64,000 bases of DNA from Chersky-267 sp963744115 (lineage in GTDB: Bacteria; Chloroflexota; Limnocylindria; Limnocylindrales; CSP1-4). A program made the translations under genes and the position numbers. Shown piece after piece: positions 33,773 to 45,638 of the stretch. Where the stretch lies: the NCBI GenBank assembly GCA_963744115.1, contig CAVUSI010000002.1, forward strand, positions 558,001 through 622,000, written 5' to 3'. A model generated the notes under the pieces. That model was not told where the DNA came from, made no database searches, and saw only the letters and a list, made by a program, of their open reading frames with translations. Every line of letters begins with the position of its first letter. Within the stretch, counting starts at the first letter, position 1.

Positions 33773-34234
33773 ATGAACTACGAGCTGTTCATGGGCGAAG
33801 CCCTCGCGGAGGCCCGGCTGGCGGTCGAGCGCGGCGAGCGCCCGAGCGCCGCGGTGGCGGTCGTCAACGACGCGATGGTCGCGCGAGCTCACGACCGCGT
33901 CCGCGGGACGAACGACCCGACGGCGCATGCGGTCATCGTCACCCTGCGCGAGGCGGCCCGGCGACTCGGCACGTCCCAGCTCGGCGACGTCACCGTGTTC
34001 TCGACCATCGAACCATGCTCGATGTGCGTCGGTGCGCTCCTGGTCAGCGACGTCACGGAACTCGTCTACGCGACCCCGAACCCGCGAGACGGTGCAGCCG
34101 GATCGGTCCTCCAGCTCGCCCAGCACAGCGGCCTGGCCCGCCGACTCCAAGTCGTCAGCGGCATCCGTCGCGACGAGGCCGAGGAGCTGATCGCCGCCGC
34201 AGCCGAGGCTGTCCCGGCCCGCGCCCAGCGCTGA
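33773..34234 (+). CDS. Deaminase-fold protein lacking the catalytic Glu
   Basis: A 153-residue protein of the cytidine/tRNA-adenosine deaminase superfamily. The zinc ligands are present: His52 and the P-C-S-M-C motif with Cys82 and Cys85. The catalytic proton shuttle, normally Glu in H-A-E, is Val54 here (T-A-H-A-V), so deamination by the usual mechanism is not expected. The rest of the fold looks intact (D-P-T-A-H before, L-R-E-A-A after). ATG at 33773 is preferred over an in-frame GTG at 33743; TATCAT lies six bases before it, which suggests a leaderless mRNA. Confidence 0.8.
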   Translation: MNYELFMGEALAEARLAVERGERPSAAVAVVNDAMVARAHDRVRGTNDPTAHAVIVTLREAARRLGTSQLGDVTVFSTIEPCSMCVGALLVSDVTELVYATPNPRDGAAGSVLQLAQHSGLARRLQVVSGIRRDEAEELIAAAAEAVPARAQR

Positions 34235-34287
34235 TCGGGACCTTCGGATCAGGGGCTGAGCGGCCCTCCTCTGGTATCCTCCGCCGC

Positions 34288-34374
<87 letters not shown>

Positions 34375-34481
34375 ACCTCGGGGCGATGGCCTCGCCAAGC
34401 TCGGCCTCGCGCCTCGATGAGAGCGTGCCGATTTGGCGTTCAGGCTGCCAAGTCTTACGATCCGGTCGTTCGACCGTCCGC

Positions 34482-34569
34482 GGAGAGGTCGCCTAGTGGC
34501 CTAGGGCGCCGCACTGGAAATGCGGTACAGGGCAACCTGTCGCGGGTTCAAATCCCGCCCTCTCCGCCA
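34482..34569 (+). tRNA. tRNA-Ser(GGA)
   Basis: Acceptor GGAGAGG with matching CCTCTCC, discriminator G, encoded CCA at 34567-34569. Anticodon loop CTGGAAA gives GGA, reading UCC/UCU. A long variable arm is present. Confidence 0.96.
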
Positions 34570-34619
34570 CCCAGCCCAGAGTGGAAGGGGCCGGCGACGC
34601 CCGCCCTGCTATCATCCAA

Positions 34620-34888
34620 CGGCCGTGCTAGGCGGGGAACTAGCGGTGCCCTGTACCTGCAATCCGCTCCAGCAGGGCTGAATCCCCTCCCGAGGTCTTC
34701 GTTCTCGAAAGCCGCTGTCACGAGCGACGTTGAGGGCCGGGTCCCGCGCAGCGGCGACTCGTGAACCGTGTCAGGTCCGGAAGGAAGCAGCACTAAGCGA
34801 TCTTCGCCGGGTGCCGCGGAACGGCCTGGTCCGAGCCGCTCGAGACTCGTGGGCGCGGGAGCGTCCGATCGACGGAGGGTGCACGGCG
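34620..34888 (+). ncRNA. ffs: Signal recognition particle RNA, large bacterial form
   Basis: The conserved domain IV core GTCAGGTCCGGAAGGAAGC lies around 34769-34787. The 5' part, GCCGTGCTAGGCGGGG then CTGTACCTGCAATCCGCT, is the Alu domain seen in the ~270-nt Bacillus-type scRNA. The ends close: GCCGTGC (34622-34628) pairs with GCACGGC (34881-34887). The RNA binds Ffh and targets membrane proteins; the Alu domain implies the elongation-pausing form. It sits directly upstream of dnaX, with the dnaX start 27 bases after its 3' end. Confidence 0.94.
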
Positions 34889-34914
34889 TTCAACCTCTCC
34901 GGCCGGAGCGTGGC

Positions 34915-36639
34915 GTGGAACCTGGACTGACCTCGGACGGCGCGACCCAGGGCGGGTCTCACCTCGCGCTCTACCGTCGCTGGCGTGCCCAGACGTTCGG
35001 CCGGATCGTCGGCCAGGATGCGGTCGTCACGACCCTGCGGAACGCCGTCCGGACCGGCCAGGTCGCCCACGCGCTGTTGTTCGTCGGTCCGCGCGGCACC
35101 GGCAAGACGTCGATGGCGCGGATCGTCGCCAAGGCGCTCAACTGCACCAACCTCCAGGACGGCGAGCCGTGCGACGTCTGTCCGTCGTGCGTCGCCATCC
35201 GCGAAGGTCGGACGCTCGATGTCGTCGAGCTCGATGCCGCCACGAACAACAAGGTCGACCAGATCCGGGAGCTGGTCGAGCGGACCTGGACGGCGCCCTC
35301 GGACATGCAACGCAAGGTCTTCATCATCGACGAGGTCCAGCGGATCGATCAGGGCTGGGACGTCCTGCTGAAGACGCTCGAGGAACCGCCTCCGCACGTC
35401 GTCTTCATCTTCTGCACCACCGACCCGACGAAGATCCGTCCGGCCGTCCTGTCCCGCGTCCAGCGCTTCGAGTTCCGTCGACTGACCGTGCCCGAGATCG
35501 AGGGCAAGCTGGAGATGATCCTCGAGGCCGACGGGCGCGCCGCCGACCCGGACGCCATCTCGCTCGTCGCCCGGCAGGCCGCCGGTGGGATGCGCGACGC
35601 CGAGTCGATGCTCGACCAGCTCCTGTCCGCCGGCTCGGGCCGGCTCACGGTGGAGGGCGTCCGCGATCTGCTGGGCCTGGTCGACGTCGAGGTCATCGAT
35701 GCGTTCCTGGCAGCGCTCGTCGGTGGCGACGCGCTCGCCGGGATCGACATCCTTGACGCGCTCGAGGCGGCGGGTCGCGATCTCGGTGCGTTCCTCGACC
35801 AGGTGGTGGTCGCCCTCCGGTCGGCCCTGGCTGCCGCCCTGTCGGCTGCGCCGACCGTCGATCGGCGGTTCACGGTCGCGGCGTTGACGGCGGCCGCCAG
35901 GCGGATCGTCGCGATCGACGCCAGTCGGCCGGGAACCGGTGGCTTGCGCTTCCAGCTCGAGCTCGCTCTGATCGGCGCCGCGACGACCGTGCCGGCTCCG
36001 CTGCCGGCGGCATCCTCTCCGGCACGACCGGCGACGACGGCTGCGTCCCCGACCGTCGGGATCGTGCCCGACCGCCCCAGGTCGTCCACGCCTGCGACGG
36101 CGCCCGCCGGACCCGAGTCGCCCGCCGGACCCGAGTCGCCTGCCGGACCCGAGTCGCCTGCCCGAGCCGGCGACAGCGCATCCATCGAGGTCCCGCCGAC
36201 CGAGGTCCCGCCGACCGCGGCTCCGCGCGACGTGCGTCCCGAGCCCACCGTGCCCGGCGTCGGAGGGAGCTCCGCCGACGAAGGGCTCCGCGAGCTCGAC
36301 CGGCTGTGGCCGTCGATCGTCGCCGAGCTGAGCAAGTCGTCTCCGTCGATCAAGCCGCTGATCGCCGACTGTCGTCCGATCGCCGTCGACGGCAACGCCG
36401 TGACCCTCGGGTTCCCAGAGGGGAAGGCGTTCCTGAAGGATGTCGCCGAACGACGCCGACCGGCCCTCGAGGCAGGGATCGCCCGGGCGTTGGGCCATCC
36501 CGTCGCACTCAGCCTCGTCGCGACCAACCTCGACCTGATGCCGCCCCCGCCGTCGGCCGACGAGGACGATGAACGGATCGTCGAAGCGGCCCGTCGGATC
36601 TTCGCCGACGACCTCGTCGACGCAGGCGAGGTCGGCTGA
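34915..36639 (+). CDS. dnaX: DNA polymerase III subunits gamma and tau
   Basis: Clamp-loader ATPase. The 574-residue protein has Walker A G-P-R-G-T-G-K-T-S near residue 60, a four-Cys zinc module (C-T-N...C-D-V-C-P-S-C), Walker B I-I-D-E-V-Q and the sensor L-S-R-V. In most DnaX these read D-E-V-H and S-R-C. The middle is a low-complexity linker with a G-P-E-S-P-A sequence repeated three times in tandem, and the C-terminal domain (about residues 455-574) probably contacts the polymerase. GTG at 34915 is chosen for its GGAG six bases upstream; earlier frames run into the SRP RNA. Confidence 0.93.
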   Translation: MEPGLTSDGATQGGSHLALYRRWRAQTFGRIVGQDAVVTTLRNAVRTGQVAHALLFVGPRGTGKTSMARIVAKALNCTNLQDGEPCDVCPSCVAIREGRTLDVVELDAATNNKVDQIRELVERTWTAPSDMQRKVFIIDEVQRIDQGWDVLLKTLEEPPPHVVFIFCTTDPTKIRPAVLSRVQRFEFRRLTVPEIEGKLEMILEADGRAADPDAISLVARQAAGGMRDAESMLDQLLSAGSGRLTVEGVRDLLGLVDVEVIDAFLAALVGGDALAGIDILDALEAAGRDLGAFLDQVVVALRSALAAALSAAPTVDRRFTVAALTAAARRIVAIDASRPGTGGLRFQLELALIGAATTVPAPLPAASSPARPATTAASPTVGIVPDRPRSSTPATAPAGPESPAGPESPAGPESPARAGDSASIEVPPTEVPPTAAPRDVRPEPTVPGVGGSSADEGLRELDRLWPSIVAELSKSSPSIKPLIADCRPIAVDGNAVTLGFPEGKAFLKDVAERRRPALEAGIARALGHPVALSLVATNLDLMPPPPSADEDDERIVEAARRIFADDLVDAGEVG

Positions 36640-36726
36640 CCGACGGGCGCTGCGCAGCGGGCTCGCATCGGCCAGACTTGACATCACCGACCGCGGTCGG
36701 ATGCGGCGGACGGGAGGAGGATCCGG

Positions 36727-37032
36727 ATGGGGATGGCCAACCTGCAGCGGATGGCGCAGCAGATGCAGCAGGAGATGCTGCGCGTCCAGACCGAGCTCGA
36801 GAGCGTGACGGTCGACGGCTCGGCCGGCGGCGGCGTCGTGAGCGCGACGGTCACCGGCAAGCAGGAGCTCGTCAGCGTCACGATCGATCCGAGCGCGGTC
36901 GATCCCGACGATGTCGAGATGCTCCAGGACCTCGTCGTGGCGGCGGTGAATGACGCGCTCCGCGCCTCGCGCGACCTGGCCGAGTCGAAGATGGCCGCCG
37001 TCACCGGCGGGCTGCGCCTGCCGGGGATGTAG
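36727..37032 (+). CDS. ybaB: YbaB/EbfC family nucleoid-associated protein
   Basis: A 101-residue DNA-binding dimer of the YbaB/EbfC family. The N-terminal helix is Met/Gln-rich (M-A-Q-Q-M-Q-Q-E-M), followed by a short beta sheet (V-T-V-D-G-S-A-G-G-G-V-V-S-A-T-V-T-G) and a long C-terminal helix, the normal layout and size. GGGAGGAGG lies just before the ATG. The dnaX-ybaB-recR order is widely conserved in bacteria and supports the call. Confidence 0.94.
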   Translation: MGMANLQRMAQQMQQEMLRVQTELESVTVDGSAGGGVVSATVTGKQELVSVTIDPSAVDPDDVEMLQDLVVAAVNDALRASRDLAESKMAAVTGGLRLPGM

Positions 37033-37044
37033 GTCCGTCACCAG

Positions 37045-37668
37045 GTGACCACACCCGTCATCGAGCCCGTGGCGCGCCTGATCGAGGCGTTCTCACGGCT
37101 TCCAGGGATCGGACCGAAGACCGCGCAGCGGCTGACCTTCCACCTGCTGCGCGCGCCCGACGCTGAGGCGCGCCAGCTGGCCGCGGCGCTCGTCGCCGTC
37201 CGCGACCAGGTCGTCTTTTGCGATCGATGCTTCAACATCAGCGACGCGCCGCTCTGTCCGATCTGTCGCGATCCCGCCCGCGACCAGCAGCGGCTGTGCG
37301 TCGTCGAGGAGCCGCTCGATGTCCTGGCCATCGAGCGAACGGGCGAGTTCAAGGGTCTGTACCACGTCCTCCACGGGGCCATCTCGCCGATCGATGGGAT
37401 CGGTCCGGAGCGACTGAGGATCCGCGAGCTGCTCGGTCGGGTCGACGCCGCGAAGGCTGCCGGTGAACCGTTCGTGGAGGTCATCCTGGCGACCAACCCG
37501 ACGCTCGAGGGCGAGGCCACGGCGATGTATCTCGACGAACGGATGGAGCCGAGCGTCGGTTTGATCAGCCGGATCGCGCGCGGGATCCCGGTGGGCGGCG
37601 ACCTGGAGTACGCCGACGAGGTCACCCTGATCCGGGCGCTCCAGGGCCGACGGGCGATCCGGGCATGA
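37045..37668 (+). CDS. recR: Recombination protein RecR
   Basis: Works with RecO and RecF in recombinational repair. The 207-residue protein has the N-terminal helix-hairpin-helix L-P-G-I-G-P-K-T-A-Q-R, the four-Cys zinc motif C-D-R-C...C-P-I-C, and a Toprim domain (V-V-E-E-P-L-D-V, then G-P-E-R-L-R-I). Start is GTG at 37045, 12 bases after the ybaB stop. The ATG of the next gene overlaps the stop. Confidence 0.96.
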   Translation: MTTPVIEPVARLIEAFSRLPGIGPKTAQRLTFHLLRAPDAEARQLAAALVAVRDQVVFCDRCFNISDAPLCPICRDPARDQQRLCVVEEPLDVLAIERTGEFKGLYHVLHGAISPIDGIGPERLRIRELLGRVDAAKAAGEPFVEVILATNPTLEGEATAMYLDERMEPSVGLISRIARGIPVGGDLEYADEVTLIRALQGRRAIRA

Positions 37669-37850
37669 GCAACCTCCTGTCGGAGATCGGGCTGCGCCTG
37701 GCCAAGGCGCTCGCCGCACTCCTCCTCGGAGCGATCGTCTACGTCGTGGCGATCGGACCGTTCGGCGCGGCACCGAGCGTCGAGCTGGCGCTCCTCTGCT
37801 GGCTCAGCGGGGCGGCGTTCATCCTCCTGGTCGAGACCAGCCCGATCTGA
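37665..37850 (+). CDS. Small membrane protein downstream of recR
   Basis: A 61-residue protein with two hydrophobic helices (about 12-32 and 41-57) and no recognised motif. Its ATG overlaps the recR stop by four bases (ATGA), so it is probably cotranslated. Unknown function; real expression is likely but not certain. Confidence 0.5.
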   Translation: MSNLLSEIGLRLAKALAALLLGAIVYVVAIGPFGAAPSVELALLCWLSGAAFILLVETSPI

Positions 37851-37888
37851 TCGTCGTCGAGCGACGGTTCGGGGCCCTCCGGAGGCGT

Positions 37889-37917
37889 TTGACAGTCGTT
37901 CTGGGAGCCCGTAGCAT
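37889..37917 (+). promoter_or_regulatory. rRNA operon promoter P1
   Basis: TTGACA (37889-37894), 17 bases, TAGCAT (37912-37917). A perfect -35 with a good -10, at optimal spacing. Confidence 0.8.
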
Positions 37918-37988
37918 TCCGCCTCGCGCCCTCGGATGACGAGGGTCGCGACGACCGGTCTGCCGGTCCGGGGCCACCGCCGTCACGT

Positions 37989-38018
37989 TTGACACGTGCG
38001 GCTCCGGTGCCTCACAAT
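37989..38018 (+). promoter_or_regulatory. rRNA operon promoter P2
   Basis: TTGACA (37989-37994), 18 bases, CACAAT (38013-38018). It lies exactly 100 bases after P1, giving tandem promoters as is common for rRNA operons. Confidence 0.7.
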
Positions 38019-38047
38019 GAGAAGTCGCGCCGGGTGCCGTTGTGCCC

Positions 38048-38085
38048 CCGGAGGCTGCACCTTAACAATCGAAGAGTGACAGGAA
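38048..38085 (+). promoter_or_regulatory. 16S processing stem, 5' strand
   Basis: These 38 bases pair with 39835-39872 with few mismatches (core ATCGAAGAGTGACAGGAA). The two flank 16S rRNA and should form the RNase III-type stem that releases pre-16S. Confidence 0.85.
38056..38068 (+). promoter_or_regulatory. boxA antitermination element (leader)
   Basis: TGCACCTTAACAA matches the E. coli rrn boxA TGCTCTTTAACAA at 11 of 13 positions. It would bind NusB-S10 and make RNA polymerase resistant to termination. A second copy stands at 40295-40307. Confidence 0.75.
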
Positions 38086-38126
38086 ATCCGGGTAAGGATG
38101 TGCGAGCGGTCAGACCCTCGAACGTA

Positions 38127-38151
38127 AAGCCCGATCGCAAGATCGGGCTTC

Positions 38152-38155
<4 letters not shown>
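38127..38155 (+). terminator. Terminator-like hairpin just upstream of 16S
   Basis: AAGCCCGATC (38127-38136) and GATCGGGCTT (38141-38150) form a perfect 10-bp stem with a GCAA tetraloop, followed by CTTTT. It lies between boxA and the 16S start. It may act as a terminator overridden by the antitermination complex, or only as a processing or folding element. Confidence 0.55.
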
Positions 38156-39653
<1,498 letters not shown>

Positions 39654-39834
39654 GGGAGATCCGAGTCGATGGCCTTCGGTGGGTCGTCGGCGTTGATGGC
39701 TCCTAGGGTTGATCGCACGATCGGTTCGCGTACCCCCGCCAGGTGGGACGCGCCGAGTGGTCTTCGGACCGCTCGGACGATCGACCGCGAACCTGGCGAG
39801 AACACCGAATCCGTTCTCACACCCAAGCCCTGAG

Positions 39835-39872
39835 TTCCTGTCACTCTTCGATCGTCAAGGGGCAGCCGCCGG
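39835..39872 (+). promoter_or_regulatory. 16S processing stem, 3' strand
   Basis: Complementary partner of 38048-38085. Together they enclose the 16S gene. Confidence 0.85.
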
Positions 39873-39911
39873 CCACCGACATCGTGTCGATCCGTCGGCA
39901 CGACCCCCGGC

Positions 39912-39988
39912 GGGCGTTTAGCTCAGCTGGTTAGAGCACTGCCCTGATAAGGCAGAGGTCTCTGGTTCGAGTCCAGAAACGCCCACCA
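39912..39988 (+). tRNA. tRNA-Ile(GAU)
   Basis: Acceptor GGGCGTT pairs with AACGCCC (39978-39984), discriminator A, encoded CCA. Anticodon GAT. It lies in the usual position in the 16S-23S spacer. Confidence 0.98.
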
Positions 39989-40002
39989 TTTCCTCGGCAA
40001 TG

Positions 40003-40078
40003 GGGGACGTAGCTCAGTCGGCAGAGCATCTCCTTTGCAAGGAGAGGGTCAGGAGTTCGAGTCTCCTCGTCTCCACCA
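40003..40078 (+). tRNA. tRNA-Ala(UGC)
   Basis: Acceptor GGGGACG pairs with CGTCTCC (one G-U pair), discriminator A, encoded CCA. Anticodon TGC. Second spacer tRNA of the rRNA operon. Confidence 0.98.
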
Positions 40079-40294
40079 GCCCCGGCAACCGAATACGCAC
40101 CGATCGCGCCGGCAGCAGCCGGCGACCGATAGCCCAGGGAGGGTCCATGGGTCGTTCTCGGTCGGTGACCGATGCAGACGTCGTCATCCCCTGATCCGTG
40201 CTCTCGCCGCAGCGGCGAGGTCACCGACCAGCGGATCGCTGGACGCCTGGCTCGAGCGTGCTCGAGTCGACGCGAGTGGCCCACCCTGGTGGGT

Positions 40295-40307
40295 CGCACC
40301 TTAACAA
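40295..40307 (+). promoter_or_regulatory. boxA antitermination element (spacer)
   Basis: CGCACCTTAACAA repeats the leader boxA core (12 of 13 bases). It stands before 23S, as in E. coli rrn spacers. Confidence 0.7.
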
Positions 40308-40386
40308 CTGGATATGTTGTTCGGCAGTAAATCGAACTTCGATTTCGCCGAGTTGATACAAGGTGTATCCCGGACCCCGAACCGGC

Positions 40387-40416
40387 CACTGATCGCTTGA
40401 TCAGATGCTGGAGGGG
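40387..40416 (+). promoter_or_regulatory. 23S processing stem, 5' strand
   Basis: CCACTGATCGCTTGATCAG and following bases pair with CTGATCAAGGATCAGTGG and flanking bases at 43487-43516, enclosing 23S. Confidence 0.75.
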
Positions 40417-43486
<3,070 letters not shown>

Positions 43487-43490
<4 letters not shown>

Positions 43491-43516
43491 TTCAGCAACT
43501 GATCAAGGATCAGTGG
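43487..43516 (+). promoter_or_regulatory. 23S processing stem, 3' strand
   Basis: Pairs with 40387-40416 to form the pre-23S cleavage stem. Confidence 0.75.
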
Positions 43517-43620
43517 CTGGGATCCGTGGATCCACCGCGTCCGGCGACGGACGCACGCATCGACTCCGACCGCGATATCGAAGCTCGATCATCGCCGAAC
43601 AACGATCCAGACACAGGAAA

Positions 43621-43738
<118 letters not shown>

Positions 43739-43788
43739 TTTCTTGATTCCCCGGGCGCCCGACTGCCGCTTCGCTATGCTTGATCGCG

Positions 43789-44532
43789 ATGACCTCGCCG
43801 CCGGGCAACGAGCCGACCACCGTCGCCGAACCGCTGGCGATCTGTCCCTACCTGCTGGTCGCTTCCGGTCACTGGCGCAACGCGGAACCCTCGCGCGAGC
43901 ATGTCTGTGCGTCCGAGGCGACGCCCGTCCCGATCGGTCTCGATACGCAGCGACGGCTGTGCTTCGGCGACCACCAGTCGTGCGCTCGATACGAGGAGGC
44001 GGCCCGAGCCTATCGCGCCCAGGTCCCGCTCGTCCCCCTTCGGCCGATCGCGCGCACCGCGCCGGTCGTCGTGGACCGAGGCCGTCAGCCGCTCCCCGGC
44101 CCACGCCTCGGTGATCGCCGGACGCTCGGCCAGGCGGCACTCGTCGTCGCGATGATCGCGGCCGCGGGCGCCCTGCTCCTCGCGCGCATCGGCGGTCCGT
44201 CGGGCGGGACGGCCACCGGGAGTGGCGGCCCGAGTGCCGGCGCCAGCGCCTCGATCGTCGCGGTCGCGAGTCCCACGCCCAGCCCGTCGATCGCGCCGTC
44301 CCTGCCGTCGTCCAGCGCCGGTCCGTCGCCCACCGTCAAGCCGTCGCCGAGTCACACGCCCAAGCCGTCGCCGAGCCACAAGCCGAGCGGCAAGACGTAC
44401 ACGGTCAAGTTGCACGACACCTTGGGGTCGATCGCGACCGCGTACGGGACCACCGTGAAGGTGCTCCAGAAGCTCAACGGGATGGGAACCTCGACGGTCA
44501 TCCGGCCCGGCCAGGTCCTCAAGCTTCCCTGA
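43789..44532 (+). CDS. LysM-domain membrane protein with N-terminal Cys motif
   Basis: A 247-residue protein. The N-terminal ~75 residues contain spaced Cys residues (C-P-Y-L, then single Cys, then C-F-G-D and C-A-R-Y), a motif I associate with Chloroflexota proteins; its role is unknown, perhaps metal binding. One membrane helix (about 113-135) follows, then a Ser/Pro/Lys stalk with a near repeat, then a C-terminal LysM domain (Y-T-V-K-L-H-D-T-L-G-S-I-A...I-R-P-G-Q-V-L) that should bind peptidoglycan-like glycans. TATGCT lies eight bases before the ATG, which suggests a leaderless mRNA. Confidence 0.8.
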   Translation: MTSPPGNEPTTVAEPLAICPYLLVASGHWRNAEPSREHVCASEATPVPIGLDTQRRLCFGDHQSCARYEEAARAYRAQVPLVPLRPIARTAPVVVDRGRQPLPGPRLGDRRTLGQAALVVAMIAAAGALLLARIGGPSGGTATGSGGPSAGASASIVAVASPTPSPSIAPSLPSSSAGPSPTVKPSPSHTPKPSPSHKPSGKTYTVKLHDTLGSIATAYGTTVKVLQKLNGMGTSTVIRPGQVLKLP

Positions 44533-44554
44533 CGCGGCGCGCGGACCTGTCCGG

Positions 44555-45430
44555 TCAGCGCTGGCAGCCGCGGCAGTACGACGTCACGAAGCCGCCCGGC
44601 TTGACCTCGGTGATGCGCGTGCCGCACCGGGGGCAGGGCGCCCCGCCCTTGTCGTGGACCGCCAGGAAGTCGCGGACTTGCGTCTCGAAGGTCGGTGGGA
44701 CGCGTCGGCGGAGCACCTCGATCGCGTCGGCCACGGTGGTCCGCGCCGCGTCGTACAGCGCATCGACCTCCTCGGCCGCGAGGGACGAGCGCTTGCGGAA
44801 CGGGAGCAGCCCGGCGGCGTGCAGGATCTCGTCGCTGTAGGCGTTACCGATCCCGGCGACGAACGCCTGGTTCTTGAGCAGGTTCTTGAGCTCGCCCGGG
44901 TGACGGCGGATCCGAGTGCGCCAGACCTCGAGATCGAGGCGCGGGTCGTCGATGTCCGGGCCGAGCTCGTCGTCCAGCCCCGGCACGGCCCGATCGACCC
45001 CGGCCGGGAGCAGGTAGACCTTGCCCATCTGGGTCGGATCGCGATAGCGGACCTCGACCTCATCGCCGTCGAGCGGCAGCCAGTCCGCGCTGCGCGTCCA
45101 GGCGGCCGCGTCGGACGGGGGGCCGGACGATCGCGATCCGAACCCGAGGACGACCGCCGTCTTCGTCGGCCGCTTGGCGGCCGGGGCGGCCAGCTGGAAC
45201 CGGCCGGTCAGCATCGGGTTGACGACGATCCGGTCGCGCCCGAGATCGACCAGGAGGAACTTCCCGCGGCGGGAGATCCGGGTCAGCGGCTGACCGATGA
45301 GCGCGGCCAGCTCGCCCGGCGTCCCGCGGATCGCGAGCGGCGCCGGCGCCTCGGCGCGTACGATCGGCCGACCCACCAGGGCGGCGTGGAACGCTTCGGA
45401 CACGACGCTGAGGTCGGGTGATTCGGGCAC
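44555..45430 (-). CDS. mutM: Formamidopyrimidine-DNA glycosylase
   Basis: Base-excision repair enzyme for oxidised purines such as 8-oxoguanine. The 291-residue protein begins P-E-S-P, so the catalytic Pro2 and Glu3 are present after Met removal. R-R-G-K-F-L supplies the conserved Lys, the H2TH segment reads L-L-K-N-Q...V-A-G-I-G-N-A-Y-S-D-E-I-L, and the C-terminal zinc finger is C-P-R-C...C-R-G-C. The GTG start at 45430 is fixed by the need for Pro2; a longer upstream frame is excluded for this reason. Confidence 0.93.
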   Translation of the reverse strand: MPESPDLSVVSEAFHAALVGRPIVRAEAPAPLAIRGTPGELAALIGQPLTRISRRGKFLLVDLGRDRIVVNPMLTGRFQLAAPAAKRPTKTAVVLGFGSRSSGPPSDAAAWTRSADWLPLDGDEVEVRYRDPTQMGKVYLLPAGVDRAVPGLDDELGPDIDDPRLDLEVWRTRIRRHPGELKNLLKNQAFVAGIGNAYSDEILHAAGLLPFRKRSSLAAEEVDALYDAARTTVADAIEVLRRRVPPTFETQVRDFLAVHDKGGAPCPRCGTRITEVKPGGFVTSYCRGCQR

Positions 45431-45440
45431 GGCCCTGCGA

Positions 45441-45469
45441 TTGTAGGTCGGCAGGACCCGTGCTAGACT
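45441..45469 (+). promoter_or_regulatory. Promoter upstream of rpsA
   Basis: TTGTAG (45441-45446), 17 bases, TAGACT (45464-45469), with TGC just before the -10. The leader to the rpsA start is about 165 bases, long enough to hold autogenous control sites. Confidence 0.55.
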
Positions 45470-45638
45470 CACGCGGCCCTCGCGGGCAGGACAGCAGAAG
45501 AACGTGGCCAGCGCCATCGACACGAAGGAGCGGACCGAGGCCCAGCAAGCACCGGACCTGCCGATCGTCCCTCAGGCCTGAGCCTCGCTCGGGCCGTTCT
45601 GATTCACGGGGAGTATCCAAGTAGGAGAGACGATCAAG

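Noticed and set aside
45504..45581. 25-codon frame in the rpsA leader (GTG to TGA)
   Set aside because: Weak ribosome-binding site, no amino-acid bias and no terminator after it; no reason to call a leader peptide.
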